Notes under the pieces: model-generated | Told to the model about the DNA's origin: nothing | Database searches by the model: none | What the model saw: only the letters and a program-made list of their open reading frames with translations | Position numbers and translations under genes: made by a program | Shown here: positions 1 through 38,944 of the stretch, piece by piece | Layout: the number at the start of each line of letters is the position of its first letter | How positions within the stretch are numbered: the stretch's first letter is position 1 | Assembly (NCBI GenBank): GCA_013433145.1 | Contig: CM024176.1 | Location: 8,666,520-8,730,519 of the forward strand | DNA from: Ascaris suum | Lineage: Eukaryota > Nematoda > Chromadorea > Rhabditida > Ascarididae | DNA: 64,000 nucleotides | Direction: 5' to 3'

Positions 1-4032
<4,032 letters not shown>

Positions 4033-4400
4033 CAAAACATGCGTCCTAAGGGTAGGCCGAGGCAGAATTGGGAGTTTAAAAAAAGAGGTTGATGTGTTCA
4101 CGTATTCATTCCAGCGTCTAGGCTGGACTTTTGGCCGAATGGGCCTGCGGGCAGCCGTAGGAGTGCGAAGTGATCGGCGGCAGCGCGTCGGGCCAGCAGT
4201 TCAAGCTAACATAGTGTTCCTTCGTGTCTGTCATCTTACTGTATAAGTATGATAAATTCTTTGTCTCTTATACCTGTGTTGTCTCGCAATTTACTCGACC
4301 ATAGATCGACATGAGGTGCAGATCCTCAAGGAGACCTGGATGACTAAACAAGCCAAGGAAAACTGATCTTTGTTTCAGATAACAGTGGATTTAAGACCTA
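4033..4400. other. GC-rich island, origin unknown
   Basis: GGGCCTGCGGGCAGCCGTAG and GATCGGCGGCAGCGCGTCGG stand out from AT-rich flanks. No open frame fits. It could be a mobile-element relic. Confidence 0.35.
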
Positions 4401-7400
4401 GGTGGGATGGCACAGTTATGTGACAGCGTAAATTTCAAGCCTCTAGAATTAATTGCAAACTCTCGAATAAAAACATCACTTGGCGATATGAATGAATGCG
4501 TAATGAGGGGTGATCAAAACCGTTACTCGATCCCACTGTTACAACTCCTCTGACTTAACAACTGAAAACACTGATAAAAACGCGAATATATAGTAGCATA
4601 TAAACACCGACATCTGCCATAGTTTCAGTCTTACCTCGTGAATTATTGGAAGGATTATGAAGATGAATGTAAAAAATTCGAGAAATTAGCGAAAAGTGAA
4701 TCGCGAATGAGTTTTGCATGATGACTCCTGACGGATTAATACCAGCATTTACTAAAACTTAATGAATCAGAGTAAATCAGAGCATACTTTTTTGCCACTG
4801 CTATTTCCCATCTTCTCTTCTTTTGTTCTATCCTATCCCTTCCCTCTTCTTTGCTTGAGATAGAAGAAATTGGGTAAGCCATATTTTAAGAAATTACAGT
4901 AGTGAATAAAGCAATTGGTCTGACGAACAATCCTCAGCGTGGCGTTTTAGAAAACATAAAAACGTTAACGAGCCAAACGATATGCCATCCTCAACGTCTA
5001 TCAATTGATATCAAGCTAGAAAGTATGCAAACTCATAAATACGCAGCAAAAAATTTCCTCTGCAAATATCAAACTTTGCAGCGCAATGTTCAAATATATG
5101 GGGCCATTCGTAGGTGAATTATGCGCTCGAATCATAAGTGAAAATAGTTCTGCATTTGCTATGTAATGTCTTACTATATATTTATTTATTATATTTATTC
5201 ACTTCTATGCTGTAATGACTGTATAAAAAATATTTACCATATATTCATTTATATGATGGATATTTCTAACGCGATCGCTTTTAATAGTACAATATTAGAC
5301 GATTATTGGGCAATGTTATTATATGTGAGTTTGTAATATCAATCACACAATCACCCACAGCATAAAACTTAGTCCTTCTTTTGAACATCCATCAAGCACT
5401 CTTCACATTGCTTTATATTCTTACCTCTGAGACATGGAGCTTTAAAAAGATTTAATGAATTCATCCAAAGATTCAAAAAATCAACAAGAAAAAAAAATCT
5501 ATTGCCTATAGATATAGCAGAGATCTGCAAAAATTAACGGATGAACTCAACGCATTTTGCAACGCTCTAACACTACATCGCTTCATACTAGAGGATTGGC
5601 ATCACTGCAAACCGATATTTTCCCATTCTTGTCGACCTCAAAAATGAAAAATGCGGTAACACACGAATTGCTGATCCACTATCATAACATCTGCCATCCG
5701 ACGAGAAGCCGTTGCACTGTTAAAGAGCAAATATTTGAAGGATAGAGGGTCGACGGAAAGGAAAGGATGCACACAATGTCGATCATTGTCGATGTTTGTC
5801 TGTCAAATCTCAATGTGCCAACATCAAGCTTTACGTTGTGCGTTGATATATGCGACCGATCGCACAGAAAGTCCGTTGAGTGACATACAGCTAACACACC
5901 AAAGTTAGTGGCGCAAATGCACACACACACACACAGACACACTTTTGAAAGATGGCAATCAAATTCTGCTTTATACGCTATTCCATTTTAACACATGAGT
6001 TTAAATTCTCATCAACTAAAATTGATCCTTTCATTTATGCACATGTTTCTTTCTCGTTTCCCTCCCCCCATTTCCCTTAATAAGTAACGATTAGAATTTA
6101 TTGCAAATGCAACTTTTTTACTTCTATTTTTTTCCCAAAGGCGTTAAAAATTTTTACCTCTTCATATATTACATCAAATTTCATCTATTTCCCAAAGAGG
6201 CGTTAAAAGCGCCGTACAAATTTAAAATGCAATAATTTGTGTGTCGTATTCCTTCCAATATCTTGTGCGACTTCTTCAAGAAGGAAAAAACTTCTTCCAA
6301 ATGAGATTTGCTACCTATGTAAGGAATATCTTCTTCAATGTTTCTTTAGGCTAATATTTTTTACAGCACTGATGAAAAACTCTCCATGACCCTTGAAATG
6401 TCGTCGTTCAGGATATTTTTGAAGAAATATTTTCTGCATTAGAGCATCTTGTAGAGCACTGAAGCCGAATTCTCTAAGCATACAATCTGCTTCGGAGTTG
6501 AAATATTTACTAAGGCGAATGTCATCTATTTAATTTTTTACTTCATAAAATCTTAAAGAGTAACAAATTTCTCTGAAGTAATATAGAATTTTGCAAAGGT
6601 GTAGAAAGGTGAACACTACTATTGGTAGATCATTCAATATCCCGACGACCATTAATTGCTTTTCAAATACGATGCAATAAGAAATCATATTTAATTAAAA
6701 TTTCCAAGGTTTTAACGATATTTTAGTGAATTTTTATGTCGCGAAAAATTCATAAATTTTAACGATCTTGAAACTTATTAGACATATTCTTTAGGGAATT
6801 TTCAGTATTTTCATAGTTTTAGTCCGTAAAAAATGAGTACAATAAGAAAAAATATGTTTAACACGAGCAAATGCGTCACGGCAATAATTCTTCTGTTAAA
6901 CTTAGCATTCACATTATTAAAATTCATCGATAAATAAACGTTTAGAAATAAGTAAACCATAGATGACTCATTCAGCTCGCTGATCGAAGCCATATCGAAA
7001 CGAAATCCTCTTCATAGGCATTCAATACGAATAATTGCCATTAAAAAGAAGTTATATTAAGATGAGATTCTGCGGCGATAGCATTCATCTAATTGCACTT
7101 ATAAGCAGCATATGCCTGCCGCCCCAATAATACTGTGCGCAATTCAAAGAATGTTGTTATTAAGGAAAAGCGTTTGATGACGAAAATCCTCCACAAACGT
7201 CTTCGATTCGGGCACAGTATACGTTAGTTATAGTTAAGAGATTTATCTAACTAAGAATATATTTTATATATATAATCCAATGTGTTTATTTGCAGAACTA
7301 ATATTTAAGTTACTTCATTTCGTAGGTGAAAATTTCACACTCGTACGTCATTACTAGCAAGGATTTAATTGCTAGTTAAAATTCCTTTTGTATTTAACGC

Positions 7401-8620
7401 AACTTTTCACACTTTATGTTAAAATTAGCCGTCCAAAATTGCTTTTAGAAATTCTTTTCAACGACACTGAACTTGGGCACATTTTTCGAACTGCATACAG
7501 ATGAGTGTTTGTTACCTTTTTCCTAGGTACTCATTTTCCCTGAAGACGCCAGTCCTGCTAAATGATCGCAGCTAGCTCCAAAAACGACCTATATTACTAA
7601 GGAAAAATGTTTTACAGAACGGTCTATAAGAGAGTGCCGTTGGATGGTCAGCATTAATAAGTTGTTATATTGTCCTCCTTTTCGGTGAAATCTGTAAGTT
7701 CACAATGAATAGAAGAGAGCATGGAAGACGACTATTCTGCAAGTCGGTGAATCCTGTCAAAGTGAACTATTCTCTGAAAATTTACCCAAGCTCTAGGTAA
7801 AGGTGTCTAGCGGTAGACGCTACGGTGCTAAGAGCTATCGGTTGGAGCAATGCGAATGTAGAAGCCGCACAAGCGCGTTATGTGAAGCGTACGAATGGAG
7901 TGTTGTCGGGTGATGTTGATGTGTCATCGGAAATCAGCGTATATATGTAAGGACAGGCGGCGAGAAAAACTGTCAACTAAAGAAATTCCATCACTCATTG
8001 GCGCACAAATCAGCTGGGGCAATGCGATGTACCAGTATGCACGCGATGACGCAAACTGATTCTGATGGAGCGCCACTACCGTGAATGCATCACCAACATT
8101 AGCCTCGATATTCGACACCAGATTGTACACAAACATCCACTTCCACGAATAAATCGTCAACGAGTGGTTTCAATATATATGGCACATTAGCATCCAAGCT
8201 GTCACCCACAGATAAATCCTCAACGATGGAGTTATAGCAACGAAGCATAACATTATGAGCATTAATCATGCTTGATCAAACCCATCAGCATCCTATGGCA
8301 GATTCAGTGCCAACGTTTAGTTCCGCCAAATGACTTGTCTGTGTAAACGTTGCTCGCTTCTACAAAAGTTTCATAGGTCTACCAAGTACTGATGGAAGAG
8401 CACTCCAAATTTTCTGAAAACTCCGTTAATACGACTGTCCAGCCGAGTTAGTGCATCAGATATATCCCATAAAACAACTGCCGTCAGAATTCTTTTCTCA
8501 ACAATTCACTGAAAAATTAGTAAATGTTATAAAGATATTTAAGAATATCTAAATTATATGATTATTTCACGGTGGGAAAAATTATCACCAGCACAAAAAA
8601 CATAGAAAATTGTAAATTAT
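4401..8620. other. non-coding, nothing convincing
   Basis: Mostly AT-rich. From 7800 the DNA is GC-richer. A degenerate direct repeat (CGAATAAATCGTCAACGAGTGG near 8145, CAGATAAATCCTCAACGATGG near 8208) and a 78-codon minus frame at 7924-8160 are present, neither identifiable. Confidence 0.5.
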
Positions 8621-8653
8621 AGGAATATCCGGCCCACTCTCAGGATATGACCA

Positions 8654-8833
8654 ATGAAGACAACATGGGACAACAAAGATCACGGCTGTGATCTATGCGC
8701 AGACGACCAGTTCATTCGCGATGAGTTCGTTATGTTGCGCCTTCGACCACCGCCTAATTTGCCAGTTGTTGCATTCGATCCCGCCCTGCAAATGCTGACG
8801 CCCCGCCCAATGGGGGCTGCAAACAACAGTTAG
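8654..8833 (+). CDS. small open frame, 59 codons, GC-rich
   Basis: ATG to TAG with protein-like content: MKTTWDNKDHGCDLCADDQF, RDEFVMLRLRPPPNLPVVAF and MLTPRPMGAANN. It stands in a GC-richer island (about 8620-8830) inside AT-rich DNA, and third positions are often G or C. No splice sites were assigned and no family was recognised. It may be a small gene, an exon, or a relic of a mobile element. Confidence 0.35.
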   Translation: MKTTWDNKDHGCDLCADDQFIRDEFVMLRLRPPPNLPVVAFDPALQMLTPRPMGAANNS

Positions 8834-11698
8834 CTGCTATGGTGCTGGAACGCGAAAAAAGGCTCGTTAGTTAGTTGCATCATTTAGAGCTGAACCTGGA
8901 AAAAAACTCGTTCGGTTGCCTCTGAACTTCGAACGTCTTCAAATTGTTTGTGGGTTCGTTAATTTGCGGGCCCCAAGTTGAAGTTATGGAGAACACTAGG
9001 TGCCCAAATCTCGCTTAGAATGCGCTGATTTCGGGAACCTTAACCAAGCTGTTTGTGAATTCGTTATTCCAGGACTCTGAACGTCAACTCCGGTTGCGAT
9101 TGCATCGACGTTAAGGAATTAACATAGCCATATTAACATGTGAGCATTATGAAAGGACTCTATTCTACGATGTAATATTTAATTGTAGCAGTAGTAGTAG
9201 TGAAATCTTTCCTCATGAATGAACAAAGAAAACTACAAACAGCGGAAGTAAAAGAAAAAGAGATGATTGAATTTGGCTTTCAAACTTTGTGATCATCATT
9301 CTTAGAGAAAACGGGGCGTCATATTCGAAAAACGAAATATTTGAAAACACTCCGAAAATGAAAGTAAGTGGAATGAACGACATAACGAGGAGAGATAGGA
9401 AACTCCTCTTGCAATACTCAGCAAAATAGGCGAATGCACGCACTTCAAAGGTTTGTGTTATTACTTTTGAAATCTAATAGGAGGATGGGACTGGAAAACA
9501 TCTCAAAGAAGAGACTGATGAGGAATGTTTGAGGCAAATGCCATTTTTTAAAATATGAAAATCATTTATATGAGCATGAATATGACACATATATGAATTG
9601 TTCCAATAGTTGAAATAGGCATGCAATATGATCGCATGCATCATAATTCAACCTATCAAACATTCCCCAATAGAAGATAACGAGTTTTTGTGTTGATGAA
9701 ATTCAAAAGAAAATGCTTTGTTGAAGACATGCTTCGGCATATTTCGAGTCGGAAGCTTTCTATAGTGACGAACTCAGTAATACTTTTCTGATTAAGGAGT
9801 TTTTAGTTGAAGGAAAATCGTTCTTTCACTTTTACTAGGTTCTGAGTGAAAGTACACTCAATCAACGATGCTTCTATACTTTCAATTCGATGCTCTTTTC
9901 TTTCAGTTATGAGCAGGATGCATCGTTTAAAAGAAATTTCCTATGTATGCAAAAGTGATAATATCAATTAATTCAGGTGAAATCATTAATTCTAATAAAT
10001 GCACATAATCGGCAAAGTAATTATGCTTTGACCTTTGTGGCTATATGAGAAAAAACTCAATAGTCAAAAAGAATGAAAATCGAATCACGAATAAAAGCAA
10101 GGGTTCATTTTGCCGCAAAGTAAGAAATTTTTGTTTACCATTCACTTGACTTCAACTTTCCACTCTATTCATAACTTATTACAGAACATCATGTCATTAC
10201 CCATAAAACCGGCAGTTTTTTTTTGCATTGTTTTTTTTTTCGCTTGCTTTTCAGACAATTTTAGTTGTGTTTTTACTCATGCACATTTATTCAACACCTT
10301 TATTTCATGCTTCAAGAATTAACGGTAAAGTAACTTCAACCCACTGAAGCATCATTACTGTCTGAGTGAAAGGTGAGGCTTTAAATCAGGAATTACTGTT
10401 TCTCCTTCTCCTTTCCAATCTCTTTACCCTCATAACCAATGAAAAAACCACACATTTGTTTATCTTTGGTTATAGGAGTTCGACGTTACGATATGACTTC
10501 GAAACAATATTTTCTTGTGGTGTAGTGGAAACCGTTTCTTCACCAATCAAATACTTGTGACTGTGGTCTTGATAGACGCAGAAAGAAGAAAATAAATAGA
10601 TCAATCAACGAATGCATTCGAAAGAATAGCTAGAGTGGAAAACGATTCTATAAAGATTTGTGAATATATGGCTGTAATAATTCAAGAGAGGAACATACGC
10701 TAAGTGAGGACTTAGTAAAAAAAAAAAGTCTTACAGTGATTGCAGCAAAATAACTAGCCAACAAGCGACGAAATGCATAGGTGAAGAGCGTGAAAGTTGA
10801 GAAGAAGAAGAATCTTTATGAAGTGCCTGTCGCATAACCTATACGTCTATCTATCACTTACATCCATGTCAGTACATCTGACAGGCCATTCGACGTTTTA
10901 ATCCACTTAGATCGGATTGCAGCATTCCCGATCTATTCACTCTCTCAGTTCGTTCAACTAAATAGAAAATATATTCCCCACTAGTTGAAAGAACCCCGTA
11001 AATTTTTCGTTTCTTTGTTTCGTCTGGTTAATACTTTCAAAAGCAATATGAGCAAGAAGTGCCTAAAATTGCTTTCAACCATGAACTTTTCCTCATCGTA
11101 TGCAAGAAGGAAGAAGAAAGAATTTCAGCGTACTTCTGAAACATTTTCTCATGGATGAAGAAATAAATGAGCATAAATTAATTGCATCTTGCGACAAATA
11201 TGCAAGAAAACTTCCTTAGAGAAGATTTTGAATACTTTAAAGTGATATCGGTAGATGCATCCAACAACGAGCACTAACAAATCTTTAAATGATCTTTTAT
11301 ATCACATTAGACGACAGACATCGACAAAACAATAAACGACAAATTCCGATCATATCAGCCATAATATTTTTTTCCTCTCAAAGCTCATTAAGTTTTTATA
11401 TCGCTTCAGTGATGGCTGACAGTTCGCGTTCTTGTCATCGCATTTTTCGCTCATCTCTTTTTCTTCACCAACACATTATATCCTCACGAAGAATCTTCTT
11501 TTGGCTAATTTTTATGACATAATGTCAAATTTGTGTCAATGAAAATGACTGTCAAATTGATATACGTCCAAGTGAGTTGGAAGAAAAAAAATGCGAACAC
11601 TTCCCACCCATCAAATATAATCTAATGTACCCTCTGATATGTAAGCATAACCCGAGTAGAGTCAAGCAGTAATTCCATCATTTCTTACATTTCAACAT
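8834..11698. other. non-coding, nothing convincing
   Basis: No conserved frame or repeat was seen. Short frames at 10110-10560 are T-rich and look random. Confidence 0.5.
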
Positions 11699-12130
<432 letters not shown>

Positions 12131-12457
12131 AATTGCGAACTGTCTATAGTGAATGTCTGAGAATTTAATGATAGGTATTTATTAAAGTTTTCCACAGGTA
12201 TGGCAAATGTAGACGATTACGATTAATCTTCTTTACAACTATATTGCAGCAAATAGACAAATTATTTTACTCTAAATGTCGCTTAGATAATAAGAAATTA
12301 TCGGCATAAGTAAGTATATTATGCGACAACCAGTCCCCAAATAAGGAGGGAAGAGAAAATTAATTATTGTGTATGCTAATTTCCTGCAAAAGAAATGCAA
12401 ATTTAAAAAAAAAGAAGAGTAACACGTTCAAAAAGCGAAATAAAGAAAACAGTTGAA

Positions 12458-12976
12458 CTATCTTGAGGGGCAACATAGACTGAGCCAATCTCTATGATAC
12501 AAAGAGGCTTTAATTGTAATAACTGTCAACAGCAAATTACTCTTTTCACGTTGTCGCCGGTTAATGGGAATGAATGCTTCAATTGCTGGTAAAAGTATGC
12601 TTATTGCATCGGCATGAACAGAGTGACTGCAGACGAAAGAGTCTATAAGCATGTTCGCTTTCGGGGATAAAGTTTTATGAAAGTACCATCCGTGAAGTGT
12701 AAACTGAAAGCCACAGACCACTATGCATTGTGCAGTGACTCCATGGATTCTAGTAGTTCTAAAATGGATGCGAAAGACAAGGGTTCTTTAGGAAACCTGT
12801 AAAGGATCCAGCTACCGCGCAACCTGAGTAACGTTGACACATCTCGGACACAGCGATCGACGCCTTCATCAAAAGTAGGCAGTTGATACAGAATAGAATC
12901 TTCAGATGAAATGGGCGTGTATTTTCGCAGAAGTAAAACCCATATGTCATGCACAAGACGTGTCCAAAAAGTAGAT
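12458..12976 (-). pseudogene. coding-like fragment, two frames, unidentified
   Basis: After a strong acceptor (TTATCTCAG, exon from 12976) the minus strand reads STFWTRLVHDIWVLLLRKY, SSEDSILYQLPTFDEG and RFPKEPLSFASILELLES, and stops at 12721. One base away a second frame begins and runs to 12458: CGFQFTLHGWYFHK, SVHADAISILLPAIEAFIP. A TTTCAG acceptor lies at 12704, but no nearby donor gives matching phase, so a -1 frame break is the simpler reading. Composition is more protein-like and GC-richer than the surroundings. Family unknown; it could be part of a live gene with a splice I cannot see. Confidence 0.35.
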
Positions 12977-13189
12977 CTGAGATAATGAGGATATTTCTGC
13001 GTTTTTCGTAACAAAGCGCAAGGTATAACATGCCTATACATGCACATATGAAAAGGGGAAGAAGGGAGGTGGGAGGGGAGGGGGAGTAGCGATGAAGGAG
13101 GTGTGCATCTGCTTATGACCGTAAACTATTTGTTGTAAAACGAACATCCTAATATTAATGACAATTAGAAAAGCGCATCACAGAAATAT

Positions 13190-13470
13190 GCATGCAAGCA
13201 TATTATCTGTAAGTGCAATTACACGTGCATAAACATACACACGCGCAGACTCAAATACGCATAAACATGCACATGCATGTGGATGCAGGCATGTACACAT
13301 AAATACATTTGTATTTATGTGTACACTTATGCAAGCACACACTTATGCAAATACGTTCACGTGAACGCATATACATATATACACACATATGCACGAATAT
13401 GCACGCATGAGCATACGCATATGCATGCATACACATACACAGGAACAAAAAAGTGCGGCCGTATGCACAT
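13190..13470. repeat. degenerate CA/ATGCAT alternating purine-pyrimidine DNA
   Basis: Nearly every step alternates purine and pyrimidine (ATGCACATGCATGT, ACACATACACACGCG). Such DNA can adopt Z-form and produces His/Tyr/Thr-rich shadow frames. It contains the palindrome at 13292. Confidence 0.8.
13292..13325. repeat. perfect 16-bp-arm palindrome
   Basis: TGTACACATAAATACA and its exact reverse complement TGTATTTATGTGTACA are separated by TT. Confidence 0.95.
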
Positions 13471-13999
13471 ACAGACTAGTGCTTGGGAGAAGGCGCCTCT
13501 GAACGGGGCCCCAACCATGTGAAACGATGAATCACAGCTCCGCGGAGGTCTTATTGGGGAATAGGATAGTCTCGGAGAGCCAGAACTCCATCGAAGTTAC
13601 TACAATATTCCATATCCCATACTTCTCCTGCAGAAGAGATTTTCTCGTCACTAGCAGCAAGGCAATTTTAAAAGAAGGGAAGGGACAGCAAACCATGAAA
13701 CCCCGGGAGCAGCAGGCTTTTTGAGCACCAGGTGGATTCCACAGATCTGCACTAATGCTATATCGCAGAGCTTCTTGACACGCTACGAGGCTTTTCGTTC
13801 ATTCGAGACATGATTCCATATCGCATCATGCGTTTCCGTTATACTTTTTGACTGTGTTCATACTATCTCGATATCATACAAACTGTTGTTTCTCTGAGGA
13901 CACATGTGCGCCAAGTTGCCTTTATTTCTCAGTGCAATACGATGCATCACACAGTTTCCTCTGACTCAGCTTGCGTCCGCAAAATTCGCGCTGCTAAAT

Positions 14000-14345
14000 C
14001 CCTCATAGAGATGACAAAAGTCGCCGGAGCAGCTGCGGGGGCTGGCAGAGGTGGAGGATAGGTCGCAGCAAATCCCCTGCGAGGGCAGGAGATTTTGGAC
14101 CGTGAGGCCTTCTGGGGGAGGGGGGGGGAGGCGATGGAGATAACGGCGAACGCTCAACACTAATACAGACACGCGCGCATATGCACACACAGACGAACAA
14201 GCATTTATGCGTTCCGCGCGAATACACGCATATGCGCAAATACTTACGAGCGCAGAAATGCACTCATATGCACACGTACGCACATAATGCGTGGGCGCAA
14301 GTGCGCGCATACACCAGCACGCAACTACACTAATACACACCTATG
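14000..14345. repeat. G-rich patch followed by alternating CA/CG DNA
   Basis: 14016-14145 is G-rich (GGAGCAGCTGCGGGGGCTGG, GGGGGAGGGGGGGGGAGG) and could form G-quadruplexes. 14160-14340 alternates purine and pyrimidine with CG steps (ACACGCGCGCATATGCACAC). The minus-strand frames of 86 and 124 codons here follow from this composition. Confidence 0.6.
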
Positions 14346-21817
<7,472 letters not shown>

Positions 21818-22182
21818 CGGTTGAACGAAGGCGAGCGTTCCGCCACCAACACAGCGACATCCTAATGATGTAACTAATAATAAAAAAATGGGTACCATGA
21901 CGGCAGTAAATTTCACAAAGGGGCAGAAATAGTGTAACGGAGAAGAGAAGAGTAAAAGCTCCGAAGGGGGGAAAGGTTGGTTGAAACATATATGGTGAGG
22001 AGGAATGGAATGACGGGACATAAGTTGTTGCTCTAGGAGAAAATAGTATGAGGTTACTGTAGAAAGGCAGGGAATTTGCACGTAGATCTGGGAGAAAGGA
22101 GGATGGAGGAGTCACGACTGTAGGAGGGAAAAATATATATGTATATGTATACATATATATTTGTTTACTTATTTATACCCAC

Positions 22183-38026
<15,844 letters not shown>

Positions 38027-38045
38027 CTGTAAAGATATTGTTATG
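38027..38045 (-). promoter_or_regulatory. splice acceptor abutting the ceramidase start codon
   Basis: On the minus strand a pyrimidine-rich ATATCTTTACAG ends exactly at the ATG of the ceramidase-like gene. No upstream coding exon is visible. In nematodes this arrangement is typical of spliced-leader trans-splicing, which would leave almost no gene-encoded 5' UTR. Trans-splicing is inferred; the acceptor motif is seen. Confidence 0.55.
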
Positions 38046-38563
38046 AAAGAAAATAACTTCCAAGTTTGCATGAGCTAATATCACTCAGAACTTTGTCTAA
38101 ATTTAGGTTGATTTATTATGAATAATGGAGCTTATAAAACACAAAATAAGGCAAAACAAATAGACAATAGCTATGTATCAATAAAGGTGCTCTATGTCAT
38201 AAAACAGCAAACATTCATTATTATCTTATCAGCAAATGCATTCAAAAATAATACCACTGAAAGCGCAAACAGAATTACCCTAAGACTGTTTTGTCTGTTT
38301 GTTCTTTTCGAGTGTTAGTTGCAATACGCGTCACTGATTCCAACTCGGAGGATCTTTCCGCTTACCTCAGAAGAAAAATGTGCTATTTTGAGGAAATCTT
38401 CCTCGTTAGTGAGGAAGAATTTCGTAGCAGACGGGAGTAAAAAAATCTGATTTATCAGCTATACCGAATTACCGGCAAAATGTGTTTTGAAAATCTTTCA
38501 TCGGCTTTTGAATTGATCATCGCTAAAAAAAAATAAGTAGCATATGATTGAAGGTAGTTATGA

Positions 38564-38944
38564 ATGGGTAAATATTCTTCAAATGTCGGTTTAAAGTCAA
38601 ATATAGGCAATATTTATTCCTCGCGGACTCACTCAACAGGAAGAAGAGTTTCTCACAAATATTCTAATTCTCGGTGTATTTCAAGCAATCTGAGTCTTTC
38701 GAACGTCTATAGGGAAGAATGGAAACATTTAACAGCAGAAATCAATCAGATGGAATTGCAATTGAAAACGCGGGAAAAAGCCTCAAAAAGCAAAATTTCA
38801 GATGGAGTGGACCTTTGTCAGTGCAGCCATATTCCGCCTGATTCTATGCTGGGCAACTTTGCTCCAGAAAATATCAAAAAATTGAGCAAGTGCAAAACAG
38901 AAACATTGCACGCCTTCGATCAAAAAGCGTCCCTCCTTATCAAT
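38564..38944 (+). CDS. candidate first exon of an unidentified plus-strand gene
   Basis: This frame opens with a real ATG (MGKYSSNVGLKSN...), runs 127 codons, and meets a textbook donor, ATCAAT|GTATGT, in phase 0 just before its stop. The product is Ser- and basic-rich for 55 residues. A charged helix follows (REEWKHLTAEINQMELQLK), then CQCSHIPPDSMLGNF. It starts about 540 bases upstream of the ceramidase-like gene on the other strand, so the two could share a promoter region. A possible next exon in phase is 39781-39849 (NFILFPTVILMK..., donor GTATAC), but this is weak. No family was recognised. Confidence 0.45.
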
